In this document: in pieces, positions 28,616 to 37,328 of the stretch
Position numbering within the stretch: position 1 is the stretch's first letter
Layout of the letters: each line of letters starts with the position of its first letter
From: Lichenicola sp964236105
GTDB taxonomy: Bacteria; Pseudomonadota; Alphaproteobacteria; Acetobacterales; Acetobacteraceae
Direction of reading: 5' to 3'
NCBI GenBank assembly: GCA_964236105.1
Contig: CAXSBC010000002.1
Location: 457,826 to 521,825, forward strand
DNA length: 64,000 nucleotides
Notes under the pieces: generated by a model
Seen by the model: the letters and a program-made list of their open reading frames with translations, nothing else
Database searches by the model: none
What the model was told of the DNA's origin: nothing
Position numbers and translations under genes: made by a program

Positions 28616-29983
28616 ATGCGCGATCCGGAGATCGTCGTGATCGGCGCCGGCGCCGCCGGCCTGTCGGCCGCGTCGGTGCTCCGCCGTGCCCGGCGCGAGG
28701 TGCTCGTGCTCGAAGCCGGGCCGCGCATCGGCGGACGCGCGCGAACCTGCCATCCGGTCTCGCTCGGCGGCGCCATGATCGACGCGGGCGCCACCTGGCT
28801 GCACGAGGCCGGGCGCAACCCGCTGGCCGCACTCGCCTGCGCGGCCGGGGACCGGCTGGACGCGGCGCATCAGGGCGGCCGGCGACTGCTGCTCGGCGGG
28901 CGGCAGGCGGACGACACCGAGGACCGGGCCTACGGCGCGGCGGAGACCGCGTGGCGGGCGGCCGCCACCGCCCTCGCCTCCCTCCCCGACCGGCCGCTCT
29001 CGGCGGCGGGCGACCGCTGGGACCCGGGCAACCCCTGGCTGGGCAACCTGGAAGCCTGGGAGGGCGCCATCATCGCGGCGGCCGATGCCGACAGCCTGTC
29101 GCTGCTCGACTGGCACCGCAACGGCCTGGGCGAGAACGATCTGTGGCCGGCGGGCGGCGTCGGCGCCCTGCTCGAGCGACGACTCGGGCCGCTGGCCGGT
29201 CCGGTGCGCTGCGCCGTCGCGGCGACGGCGATCGACTGGAGCCGGCCCGGGGACATCGCGGTCGACACGCAGGCCGGCCGCGTGCGGACGAAGGCCTGCA
29301 TCGTCACGGTGTCGACCGGCGTGCTGCGCGCCGGCGGCATCGTCTTCACCCCGGCGCTGCCGGACGACATCCTGCTGGCACTGGACGGCCTGCCGATGGG
29401 GCTGCTGAGCAAGCTGGCGCTGCCTGCCGCCGGCGACGGCGCCCGCGAGCGGCTGGGTCTGGCGCCCGGGACGCTGATCGAGCAGCGGCTGGCGCGTCGC
29501 GCCGAGGCGACGATGCTGCTCACCGCCTGGCCGGACGAGGCGCCCTATGTCAGCGGCTTCCTCGGCGGCCGCCACGCCTGGTCCTATGCGGGCCGGGAGG
29601 ACGCGGCGCTGGAGGAGGCGCGCTCGCGGCTGGCAGCGGCGTTCGGTGCGGCCGCCGCGGCTGCGGTCGGCCCCGGCGGCTTCGTGTCGCGCTGGGGCAG
29701 CGACCCGCTGTTCCTGGGCGCCTACGCCTATGCCCGCCCGGGCCATGCCGGCGCGCGCGGCCGGCTGGGACGGCCGTTCGCGGACGGGCGACTCGTGCTG
29801 GCCGGCGAGGCCTGCCGGACCGACGGGCTTGCCGGCACCGTGGGCGGCGCCATGCGCGACGGCGAGCGGGCGGCGCAGGCGGTGCTGCGGGCGCTGGGCG
29901 ATCCGGGCCCCTGGCCGGCGCTCGTCGGGGCCGGCATCGAATCTCGTGGCGACGGGTATCCGCAGGGGCCGGTTCCGGTGTAG
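28616..29983 (+). CDS. Flavin-containing amine oxidase
   Basis: The 455-residue protein opens with an FAD-binding Rossmann motif (VVIGAGAAGLSAA) and the GG doublet motif IGGRARTC near residue 38. A C-terminal FAD-contact region GRLVLAGEACRTDGLAGTVGGAM follows. The overall pattern is that of the monoamine/polyamine oxidase family, with substrate amines oxidised to aldehydes with release of peroxide. There is no signal peptide. It lies 29 bases after secG and 11 bases before pyrG, an unusual insertion into that pair. The substrate cannot be told from sequence; polyamines are a reasonable guess. Confidence 0.85.
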   Translation: MRDPEIVVIGAGAAGLSAASVLRRARREVLVLEAGPRIGGRARTCHPVSLGGAMIDAGATWLHEAGRNPLAALACAAGDRLDAAHQGGRRLLLGGRQADDTEDRAYGAAETAWRAAATALASLPDRPLSAAGDRWDPGNPWLGNLEAWEGAIIAAADADSLSLLDWHRNGLGENDLWPAGGVGALLERRLGPLAGPVRCAVAATAIDWSRPGDIAVDTQAGRVRTKACIVTVSTGVLRAGGIVFTPALPDDILLALDGLPMGLLSKLALPAAGDGARERLGLAPGTLIEQRLARRAEATMLLTAWPDEAPYVSGFLGGRHAWSYAGREDAALEEARSRLAAAFGAAAAAAVGPGGFVSRWGSDPLFLGAYAYARPGHAGARGRLGRPFADGRLVLAGEACRTDGLAGTVGGAMRDGERAAQAVLRALGDPGPWPALVGAGIESRGDGYPQGPVPV

Positions 29984-29994
29984 GACGACCGCCC

Positions 29995-31626
29995 ATGACG
30001 CGGTTCGTATTCATCACCGGCGGCGTGGTGTCCTCGCTTGGCAAAGGCATCGCCTCGGCAGCCCTCGCGGCCCTGCTGCAGGCGCGCGGCTACCGGGTCC
30101 GCCTGCGCAAGCTCGACCCCTATCTCAATGTCGATCCGGGCACGATGAGCCCCTACCAGCACGGCGAGGTCTTCGTCACCGACGACGGCGCCGAGACCGA
30201 CCTCGATCTCGGCCACTACGAGCGCTTCACCGGCGTGCATGCGACCCGCGCCGACAACGCCACCACGGGGCGCATCTATTCCGAGGTGATCGCCCGCGAG
30301 CGGCGCGGCGACTATCTCGGCGCCACGGTGCAGGTGATCCCGCACATCACCGACGCGATCAAGAACATCGTGGTCCACGACACCGACGATCTGGATTTCG
30401 CGCTGATCGAGATCGGCGGCACGGTGGGCGACATCGAGAGCCTGCCGTTCCTGGAGGCGATCCGCCAGCTGCGCAACGATCTCGGGCCCGCGCGCACCAT
30501 GTTCGTGCATCTGACGCTGGTGCCGTGGATCCCGGCTGCGGGCGAGCTCAAGACCAAGCCCACGCAGCATTCGGTCAAGGAGCTGCAGAATGTCGGCATC
30601 CAGCCGCAGATGCTGCTGTGCCGCTCCGACCGTCCGCTGCCCGACAACGAGCGGCGCAAGATCGCCAACTTCTGCAACGTGCGGCCCGAGGCGGTGATCT
30701 CGGCCCTCGACGTCGACACCATCTATGCCTGCCCGATCAGCTACCACGCGGAGGGCATGGACACCGAGGTGCTGCGCTATTTCGCGCTGCCCCATGACGG
30801 CGAGCCGGACCTGTCGGCCTGGCGCCGCGTGCTGCATGCCATGCGCAGCCCGGAAGGCGAGGTGCGGATCGCCGTGGTGGGCAAGTACACCTCCCTGCTC
30901 GACAGCTACAAGTCGCTGAACGAGGCGCTGATTCATGGCGGCATCGCCAACAAGGTACGGGTCAGGCTCGACTGGGTCGACAGCCAGATCTTCGAGAGCG
31001 CCGACGGCGCCATCGCGCGGCTCGAGGACGTGCACGGCATCCTGGTCCCCGGCGGCTTCGGCGAGCGCGGCTCGGAAGGCAAGATCGAGGCGGTGCGGTT
31101 CGCGCGCGAGCACCGCATCCCGTTCTTCGGCATCTGCTTTGGCATGCAGATGGCGGTGATCGAATGCGCCCGCAACCTGGCCGGCATCCCGGACGCCTCC
31201 TCCACCGAGTTCGGGCCGAGCCTCGACCCGGTGGTCGGGCTGATGACCGAATGGGCGCGCGACAACGAGCTGCTCCGGCGTCGCGAGGGCGGCGATCTCG
31301 GCGGCACCATGCGGGTCGGCGCCTATGACGCCGTGCTGGCCCGACACTCCCGGGTGGCGGAGGCCTACGGCGCCGTCGCCATCCGCGAGCGGCACCGGCA
31401 TCGCTACGAGGTCAACATCCATTACCGCGAACGGCTGGAGGCGGCCGGCCTCGTCTTCTCCGGCCTGTCCCCGGACGGCATCCTGCCGGAGATCGTCGAA
31501 TATCCCGACCATCCGTGGTTCATCGCCGTGCAGTACCATCCCGAACTGCTGTCCAAGCCGTTCGCGCCGCATCCGCTGTTCTCGGGCTTCATCGGGGCGT
31601 CGCTGAAAAAGGCGCGCCTGGTCTAG
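29995..31626 (+). CDS. pyrG: CTP synthase
   Basis: The 543-residue enzyme converts UTP to CTP using glutamine. The synthetase domain begins FVFITGGVVSSLGKGI and includes LDPYLNVDPGTMSPYQHGEV. The amidotransferase domain has the catalytic Cys in FFGICFGMQMAV and the His-Glu pair in VQYHPELLSKP. The start at 29995 gives the family-standard N-terminus. Confidence 0.98.
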   Translation: MTRFVFITGGVVSSLGKGIASAALAALLQARGYRVRLRKLDPYLNVDPGTMSPYQHGEVFVTDDGAETDLDLGHYERFTGVHATRADNATTGRIYSEVIARERRGDYLGATVQVIPHITDAIKNIVVHDTDDLDFALIEIGGTVGDIESLPFLEAIRQLRNDLGPARTMFVHLTLVPWIPAAGELKTKPTQHSVKELQNVGIQPQMLLCRSDRPLPDNERRKIANFCNVRPEAVISALDVDTIYACPISYHAEGMDTEVLRYFALPHDGEPDLSAWRRVLHAMRSPEGEVRIAVVGKYTSLLDSYKSLNEALIHGGIANKVRVRLDWVDSQIFESADGAIARLEDVHGILVPGGFGERGSEGKIEAVRFAREHRIPFFGICFGMQMAVIECARNLAGIPDASSTEFGPSLDPVVGLMTEWARDNELLRRREGGDLGGTMRVGAYDAVLARHSRVAEAYGAVAIRERHRHRYEVNIHYRERLEAAGLVFSGLSPDGILPEIVEYPDHPWFIAVQYHPELLSKPFAPHPLFSGFIGASLKKARLV

Positions 31627-31711
31627 GCGCCTCCCGCAGCCAGGCGGGCCGAGGGTGCCGGCCCTGCGGATCTGCTGCTATAGGCCCATCCACCATCCTG
31701 CAGGAGGCATC

Positions 31712-32182
31712 ATGTTGCTCGATCGCGCCGCGCGTCTCGCCTCAGTCCTGCTCGCGGCCCTGGCTCTGGCTGCGCCGGCCGGGGCACGCGCCGACGCGCT
31801 GGCGGATGCGGCGGCCTTCCTGAAGCAGAAGTCGGCCGAACCCGGCGTCGTCACCCTCCCCTCGGGCCTGGAATACAAGGTCGTCGAGTCGGGCGACGCG
31901 GCCGGAGCTCATCCGACGGCGGCGAGCAGCGTGCTCGTGAACTATGTCGGCAAGCTGTCGGACGGCGCCACCTTCGACGACTCCCACGGCCAGATCGTGA
32001 CGCTGCCGCTGTCGGGCGTGATCAAGGGCTGGACCGAGGGCGTGCAGCTGATGCGGCCGGGCGACATCTGGATGTTCTACATCCCGCCCGCCCTCGCCTA
32101 CGGCGCCAAGGGCGCCGGGCCGATCCCGCCCAATACTGCGCTGGCCTTCCGGATCGAGCTGGTGGCCATCTCCGGTCACTGA
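31712..32182 (+). CDS. Exported FKBP-type peptidylprolyl isomerase
   Basis: The 156-residue protein has a signal peptide (about residues 1-25, LLAALALAAPAGARA). A short helical segment and one FKBP domain follow (SSVLVNYVGKLSDGATFDDS, VIKGWTEGVQLMRPGD, YIPPALAYG). Residues typical of the FKBP active site are present, so it should be an active periplasmic isomerase. The ATG at 31712 is preceded by a perfect aggagg at 31702-31707, one of the strongest ribosome sites in the window. Confidence 0.92.
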   Translation: MLLDRAARLASVLLAALALAAPAGARADALADAAAFLKQKSAEPGVVTLPSGLEYKVVESGDAAGAHPTAASSVLVNYVGKLSDGATFDDSHGQIVTLPLSGVIKGWTEGVQLMRPGDIWMFYIPPALAYGAKGAGPIPPNTALAFRIELVAISGH

Positions 32183-32310
32183 CGCAGAGGGGAGTTCCAC
32201 ACCCGGTACGCAAGGCTGGGTCCCGCGTCCCTCCGTCTCCGGCACCCCATATCGCACGTTCCGCCAATGACCCGGCTGCACGATCGCAACCGGAGCCGGA
32301 AGGATGTGAC

Positions 32311-33033
32311 ATGGCCGACTGTCTCGACGATGATCGGCATCCGCTCGCCGAACGGTTCAGGACGTTCGTGCGCGAGCCGGCCTTCTCCTGCGTCGGCGCC
32401 AAGTCGGCGCTGTCGAAGAACCAGATGCGCATCGTGGTGGCGCGCGACATCCGGTCGGCCTGGGACGACCTGCACATCCTGCCGGAGCTGCTCGACTTCG
32501 TGCGCAGCTATCAGGCCGACCGCCAGCTGTTCCAGAGCTTCGTGGTGCTGTTCGAGGGCCCCGACATGCTGACCGAGGACGAGTTCGAGCGTCATCTCTG
32601 GTCGCGCGTGCAATCCCTGTCCGACAAGGACGCGTGGCTCGGGCAGAGCTACGACCGGCGGGTCAGCCCCGACCCGGACGACCCGCACTTCTCGCTGAGC
32701 TTCGGCGGCGAGGGCTTCTTCGTGGTCGGGCTGCATCCGGGTGCGAGCCGCCTCGGACGCCGCTTCGAGCGGCCGGCTCTGGTGTTCAACCTGCACGACC
32801 AGTTCGAGCAGCTGCGCGAGACCAGCCTCTACGACCGGCTCCGGCAGACCATCCTGCAGCGCGACATGGTGCTCAACGGCTCGTCGAACCCGATGCTGGC
32901 GCGGTTCGGCGAAAGCTCGGAGGCCAGGCAGTATAGCGGCCGCGCCGTCGACACAGAATGGCGCTGCCCGTTCAGCGGGCGCGAGGCGGCGGGACACGGA
33001 GCTGCCGCACCAGGCGGGACAGCCGGTGTCTGA
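32311..33033 (+). CDS. YqcI/YcgG family protein (GntA-like haem N-oxygenase family)
   Basis: The 240-residue protein matches the YqcI/YcgG family. It shows FVREPAFSCVGAKSAL near the N-terminus, ARDIRSAWDDLHILPELL, FFVVGLHPGASR, and the C-terminal hallmark NPMLARFGESSEARQYSGR followed by WRCPF. Characterised relatives are haem-dependent N-oxygenases acting on guanidino or amino groups (GntA of guanitoxin synthesis, RohS of azomycin synthesis); this is recalled, not searched. The last 25 or so residues are low-complexity. It overlaps the DUF1989 gene by 8 bases, so the pair is translationally coupled. The substrate here is unknown. Confidence 0.82.
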   Translation: MADCLDDDRHPLAERFRTFVREPAFSCVGAKSALSKNQMRIVVARDIRSAWDDLHILPELLDFVRSYQADRQLFQSFVVLFEGPDMLTEDEFERHLWSRVQSLSDKDAWLGQSYDRRVSPDPDDPHFSLSFGGEGFFVVGLHPGASRLGRRFERPALVFNLHDQFEQLRETSLYDRLRQTILQRDMVLNGSSNPMLARFGESSEARQYSGRAVDTEWRCPFSGREAAGHGAAAPGGTAGV

Positions 33034-33625
33034 TCCGGCAGGCCTGACGATCACGATCCCGCCACGGTCCGGCGTCGCCTTCACGCTGGCGCGCGGCCAG
33101 CGCCTCACGGTGATCGATCCGCAGGGCGAGCAGGTGGCCGACCTGTTGGCGTTCCGCGCCGACGACACCGCGGAGGTGATCTCGTCCGGCCGCACCCTCG
33201 ACTATGCGAGCCGGCTGTTCCTCACCACCGGCGATCCGATCTACTCCAACCGCAGCCGGGTGCTGCTCCGGATCGTCGAGGACACGGTCGGCCGGCACGA
33301 CTTCCTGCTGACCCCCTGCTCGGCCGACACCTTCCGGATCATCTACGGCGACGCGCAGCCGCATCGTGGCTGCTTCGGCAATCTCGTGGCGGCGCTCGCG
33401 CCCTACGGCATCGGCCCCGACCAGATCCCGGTCGCCTTCAACGTGTTCATGAACGTCCAGGTGGACGGCCAGTCCGGCGCGCTGACCGTGGCGCCCCCGC
33501 TGAGCCGGGCCGGCGATCACGCCAGCTTTCTGGCCGAGCAGGACCTGATCATCGGCCTCACCGCCTGCTCGGCGCTGCAATCCAACAACCACGCCTTCAA
33601 GCCGATCCAGTACCGGATCGACTGA
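33026..33625 (+). CDS. DUF1989 (urea carboxylase-associated) family protein
   Basis: The 199-residue protein starts at GTG 33026 inside the end of the GntA-like gene. It has the DUF1989 features: AFTLARGQRLTVIDPQGEQVADL near residue 20, a Cys- and Asp-containing stretch LLTPCSADTF, CFGNL, and AFNVFMNV. In other systems two DUF1989 proteins act with guanidine or urea carboxylase as carboxyguanidine deiminase. A single copy paired with a YcgG protein is a different, poorly studied context. It probably acts on the same small nitrogen compound as its neighbour. Confidence 0.85.
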   Translation: MSDPAGLTITIPPRSGVAFTLARGQRLTVIDPQGEQVADLLAFRADDTAEVISSGRTLDYASRLFLTTGDPIYSNRSRVLLRIVEDTVGRHDFLLTPCSADTFRIIYGDAQPHRGCFGNLVAALAPYGIGPDQIPVAFNVFMNVQVDGQSGALTVAPPLSRAGDHASFLAEQDLIIGLTACSALQSNNHAFKPIQYRID

Positions 33626-33641
33626 CCTCCCTCCGTCCCGC

Positions 33642-34115
33642 CTACAGCAGCCGTGCCAGCAGCACCGCCAGCAGGCACAGCATGACCACGGCGGTGAGCA
33701 GCCAGCGCAGCCCCATGTAGCCTGGCGGCATCAGCCCCTGTTGCGCGGCCCGCATCTCCGCCAGCGCGGTCAGCCCGAAGCCCAGCAGAAGCAGCAGCAG
33801 CGAGGCCAGCGGTGCCGCGACCAGCGGGATCAGCAGGGCGGCCCAGCCGACCAGTGCCGGCAGCACGCCCAGGATCAGGCGGCTGCGATAGGCCTGCAGC
33901 GCGGTCGCGGTGCCGGCCGGACCGCCCGCCAGCGCCAGGCCCCAGTGCACCGCCCCCAGGAAGGACAGGATCACGGCGCCATAGCTGATCAGCGCCTGCA
34001 CCAGCCGGGGCACCGGCACGTCCGCCGGGAAGACCAGGATGCCGACGGCGCAGGCGAGGAACGGGATCAGCCCACCCAGGCCCAGGACGATCGCAAGCAG
34101 CGGCAGGCGGGTCAT
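33642..34115 (-). CDS. DUF3429 family membrane protein
   Basis: The 157-residue protein is made of about five hydrophobic helices (for example LLAIVLGLGGLIPFLACAVG and LIPLVAAPLASLLLLLLGFG). It carries the family-type segment SYGAVILSFLGAVHWGLAL. The start at 34115 has aagga about 8 bases upstream. The family is of unknown function and sits in the inner membrane. It converges on the DUF1989 gene and diverges from eno. Confidence 0.82.
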   Translation of the reverse strand: MTRLPLLAIVLGLGGLIPFLACAVGILVFPADVPVPRLVQALISYGAVILSFLGAVHWGLALAGGPAGTATALQAYRSRLILGVLPALVGWAALLIPLVAAPLASLLLLLLGFGLTALAEMRAAQQGLMPPGYMGLRWLLTAVVMLCLLAVLLARLL

Positions 34116-34252
34116 CGGCAGGTCCTTCGGGCACAGGCCGGCGTGGGAACGTTCCAGCGCGGCATCGGATGCGGGCCGTGCGGCGCGAGCTTTCGGAAAA
34201 CCCGGCAGATGGTAGTAAAGGGCCAGGCCGAACGTCATCGAAGGAGAGACCC

Positions 34253-35530
34253 ATGAGCGCCATCGTCGACATCGTCGCGCGCGAGATCCTGGACAGCCGC
34301 GGCAACCCGACCGTCGAGGTCGACGTGGAGCTGTCGTCCGGCGCCAAGGGACGCGCCGCGGTGCCGTCCGGCGCGTCCACCGGCGCGCACGAGGCCTCGG
34401 AACTGCGCGACGGCGACAAGGGCCGCTATGGCGGCAAGGGCGTGCTTGCCGCCATAGCCTTCGCCGAGGGCGAGATCCTGGAGGCGCTGTCGGGTGCCGA
34501 AAGCTACGAGCAGGTGGCGATCGACAACGCGCTGATCGACCTGGACGGCACGCCCAACAAGAGCCGCCTGGGCGCCAACGCGATCCTGGCGGTGTCGCTG
34601 GCAGTGGCGAAGGCGTCGGCGGAGGAGCTGCAGGTGCCGCTGTATCGCTATGTGGGCGGCGTCTATGCCCGCACGCTGCCGGTGCCGATGATGAACATCG
34701 TCAATGGCGGCCAGCATGCCGACAACCCGATCGACATCCAGGAATTCATGATCCAGCCGGTCGGCGCGCCGACGGTCGCGGACGCGATCCGCATGGGCTC
34801 GGAGATCTTCGCCCAGCTCAAGAAGGGGCTGAAGGACGCCGGCCACAACACCAATGTCGGCGACGAGGGCGGCTTCGCGCCGGCGCTGAAGTCGGCGGAC
34901 GAGGCGCTGAGCTTCATCAGCCGGGCGGTCGAGAAGGCCGGCTACCGGCTTGGCGACGACATCACCTTCGCGCTCGATTGCGCGGCCACCGAGTTCTACC
35001 GCGACGGCAGGTACGAGCTCGAGGGCGAGGGCCATTCCTTCGATGCCGGCGGCATGGTCGCCTATCTCGACGAGCTGAGCCGCCGCTACCCGATCATGTC
35101 GATCGAGGATGGCTGCGCCGAGGATGACTGGGAAGGCTGGGCGCACATGACCAGCGTGCTGGGCGGGCGGCTGCAGATCGTCGGCGACGACGTCTTTGTG
35201 ACCAACCCCGAGCGCCTGCGCCGCGGCATCGCGGCCAAGGTCGCGAACTCGCTGCTGGTGAAGGTGAACCAGATCGGCACGCTGTCCGAGACGCTGGAGG
35301 CGGTCGAGCTCGCGCACCGCGCCGGCTACAGCGCGGTGATGAGCCATCGCTCGGGCGAGACCGAGGACAGCACCATCGCCGACCTCGCCGTCGCCACCAA
35401 CTGCGGGCAGATCAAGACCGGCTCGCTGTCGCGCTCGGACCGCACCGCCAAGTACAACCAGCTGATCCGCATCGAGGCGGAGCTGGACAGTGCGGCGCGC
35501 TACGCGGGACGGACCATCCTGCGCAGCTGA
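34253..35530 (+). CDS. eno: Enolase
   Basis: The 425-residue enzyme converts 2-phosphoglycerate to phosphoenolpyruvate. It has AREILDSRGNPTVEV at the start, magnesium ligands in the SIEDG region, the catalytic Lys in LLVKVNQIGTLSE, and AVMSHRSGETEDSTIADL. The ATG at 34253 is preceded by aaggagag. Enolase followed by ftsB and then pdhA is the usual alphaproteobacterial order; here a minus-strand gene intervenes before ftsB and pdhA lies elsewhere. Confidence 0.98.
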   Translation: MSAIVDIVAREILDSRGNPTVEVDVELSSGAKGRAAVPSGASTGAHEASELRDGDKGRYGGKGVLAAIAFAEGEILEALSGAESYEQVAIDNALIDLDGTPNKSRLGANAILAVSLAVAKASAEELQVPLYRYVGGVYARTLPVPMMNIVNGGQHADNPIDIQEFMIQPVGAPTVADAIRMGSEIFAQLKKGLKDAGHNTNVGDEGGFAPALKSADEALSFISRAVEKAGYRLGDDITFALDCAATEFYRDGRYELEGEGHSFDAGGMVAYLDELSRRYPIMSIEDGCAEDDWEGWAHMTSVLGGRLQIVGDDVFVTNPERLRRGIAAKVANSLLVKVNQIGTLSETLEAVELAHRAGYSAVMSHRSGETEDSTIADLAVATNCGQIKTGSLSRSDRTAKYNQLIRIEAELDSAARYAGRTILRS

Positions 35531-35559
35531 CGCTCGCGGCCGCCGCGCCCCGGCGCCGG

Positions 35560-36423
35560 TCAGGCGTCGTCGGCGCCGCGGGTGGTGAGGTCGAGCCGCA
35601 GCGTCATGCAGTAGGCGCCGCCGCCGGACAGGATGAAGGGCGCCAGCCCGACCTCCTTCACGTGGTAGCCGCGCTCGGCGAAACGCTGCCGCAGACGCGG
35701 CGTCGCCTGCGCCATCACCACGGTGCGGTCGATGGCCACGGCGTTGACGCAGAACCGGCCGGCATCGTCGGGCTCGGCCTCCATCAGCAGGTCGGCCGGC
35801 ACCACCTCGCGGATCAGCCCGAGCCCGGCTTTGGTGAAGGCCGGGGGATAGAAGAACACCTCGCCATGCGGCAGCACGCAGAAGCAGGTGTCGAGATGGT
35901 AGAACTGCTCGGTCGCCAGCTCGAGCCGCACCAGGTCGATGCCGAAGGTCTCGGCGATCGCGTCAGGACCGGCGGCGCTGGAGCGCGGACCATGGCCGGT
36001 CCAGGCCAGCCGGCGCGTACGGTCCCAGATGCAGTCCCCGGCACCCTCCTGGAACACCCCCTGCGGCAGGGTCACCACCTCGTCGAGCAGCCCCTGTCCG
36101 CGGAGCCGCTCGAAGATCGCCCTGAAGACCGGCTCCTCGCCCTGGCGCTGCGGATGGCGGAACGAGGCCACCAGGGCTGTGCGGTCGAACACGATGCCGG
36201 CGTTGGCCGGGAACACCATGTCGGGCAGCCCGGCGGCGCCGTCGGCCAGCTCGACCTGCCCGCCCGCCTCGCGCAGGGCGATGCGGAGCGAGGCGAACGC
36301 CGCCCGTGCCTCGGCCAAATGCAGGCCCGGATTCTCCGACCAGGTGCCGGGCTTCATCCACGGGTTGATCGCGTAGGACACCTCGTAATGCGTCGGCTCG
36401 ACAAGCAGGAAGGTCGGCGTCAT
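35560..36423 (-). CDS. Dimethylarginine dimethylaminohydrolase-like (arginine deiminase superfamily)
   Basis: The 287-residue protein belongs to the guanidino-modifying enzyme superfamily. The catalytic His lies in FYHLDTCFCVLP and the catalytic Cys near the C-terminus in LSGGGAYCMTLRL. An early acidic region FPANAG and EGAGDCIWD matches the family. Likely chemistry is hydrolysis at a guanidinium carbon, for example dimethylarginine to citrulline plus dimethylamine. The start at 36423 was chosen because ggatggag precedes it and the peptide then opens MTPTFLLVEPTHYEVSYAIN. It lies between eno and ftsB on the opposite strand. Confidence 0.87.
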   Translation of the reverse strand: MTPTFLLVEPTHYEVSYAINPWMKPGTWSENPGLHLAEARAAFASLRIALREAGGQVELADGAAGLPDMVFPANAGIVFDRTALVASFRHPQRQGEEPVFRAIFERLRGQGLLDEVVTLPQGVFQEGAGDCIWDRTRRLAWTGHGPRSSAAGPDAIAETFGIDLVRLELATEQFYHLDTCFCVLPHGEVFFYPPAFTKAGLGLIREVVPADLLMEAEPDDAGRFCVNAVAIDRTVVMAQATPRLRQRFAERGYHVKEVGLAPFILSGGGAYCMTLRLDLTTRGADDA

Positions 36424-36591
36424 GCGATGGCTCCATCCGGGACGGCGCTGACGAGCTGGCATGGCACGCCGGTCACAGAACCGTGAAATCGTGCGGATCT
36501 GGCCTGCGACATAGCCTGTGCCGCTCCCGTCGCGCTAGGGTAGCCATGGCACGGGCGACGCGAGGCGTCGGATGCCTGGGAGACGGTGGGG

Positions 36592-36918
36592 ATGAGCTTT
36601 GCACGGGCGATCAGGCGCAAGGTCAAGGCGACCCTGCCGCCGCTGCTGTTCCTGTCCCTGGTCGGCTATTTCAGCTGGAACGCGACCCAGGGCGACCATG
36701 GCCTGAAGAGCTATCACGCGCAGCTGCAGCTGCTGGGCCAGGCAGACGCGGCACAGGCGGCGGCGATCACCGAGCAGGCGGCCTGGATGCAGCGCGTGTC
36801 CGGCCTGCGCGACAGCGGGCTCGATGCCGACACGCTCGACGAGCGCTCACGCTCGATGCTGAACCTGGCCGAGTCGAACGAGCTGGTCGTGCCCTACGGC
36901 AGCAACAAGCTGTATTGA
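36592..36918 (+). CDS. FtsB/DivIC-type septum formation initiator
   Basis: The 108-residue protein has one N-terminal membrane helix (LPPLLFLSLVGYFSWNATQG, about residues 16-35). A periplasmic helical segment follows, then the short C-terminal tail seen in FtsB-like proteins (ARSMLNLAESNELVV-type). The Ala/Gln-rich part, residues 45-65, would form the coiled coil with FtsL. The ATG at 36592 has gggag upstream. The position after eno supports the call, since ftsB follows eno in many proteobacteria. Confidence 0.82.
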   Translation: MSFARAIRRKVKATLPPLLFLSLVGYFSWNATQGDHGLKSYHAQLQLLGQADAAQAAAITEQAAWMQRVSGLRDSGLDADTLDERSRSMLNLAESNELVVPYGSNKLY

Positions 36919-36931
36919 CGCGAACCGGCGG

Positions 36932-36952
36932 CGGGCGGCAGGGCGCCGCCCG
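36932..36952. terminator. Hairpin between converging ftsB and rpmG
   Basis: An 8-bp perfect stem (cgggcggc with gccgcccg) and a 5-base loop lie in the 42 bp between the ftsB stop (36918) and the rpmG stop (36961). The position suits a shared terminator. Confidence 0.5.
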
Positions 36953-36960
36953 ACGGCGAG

Positions 36961-37128
36961 CTACTTGATCTTGGCTTCGCGATACTCGACGTGCTTGCGC
37001 ACGACGGGATCGTACTTCTTCAGCGACAGCTTGCCGGTCTGGGCGCGCGCATTCTTCTTGGTGACGTAGAAGTGCCCGGTCTCCGCGCTGGAGACGAGCT
37101 TGATCTGAACGGTGTTGGTCTTTGCCAT
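36961..37128 (-). CDS. rpmG: Ribosomal protein L33
   Basis: This 55-residue protein was found by translating the minus strand. It opens MAKTNTVQIKLVSSAETG, continues FYVTKKNARAQTGKLSLKKY and ends VEYREAKIK. It is the cysteine-free type of L33, a component of the 50S subunit. The start at 37128 has gagga about 7 bases upstream. It stands alone, converging on ftsB. Confidence 0.95.
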   Translation of the reverse strand: MAKTNTVQIKLVSSAETGHFYVTKKNARAQTGKLSLKKYDPVVRKHVEYREAKIK

Positions 37129-37328
37129 GGGGTCCTCAGCCTCTGCCTGCCGCCGCCGTCACGCTGCTCTCCCCGACGCCCGAGGCGGCATGAGGGACGC
37201 ACTGATCGCAGCAGTGGCTCAAGGCGGGCGAAAATGCGCATCCCGGTCATCCAGGTCAAGTGACGTCTCGCCGCCGGCCGCACGCTTGCCGTCTGTCGGG
37301 CGGCCGGGCGACGGGCTAGACTGGCCGC

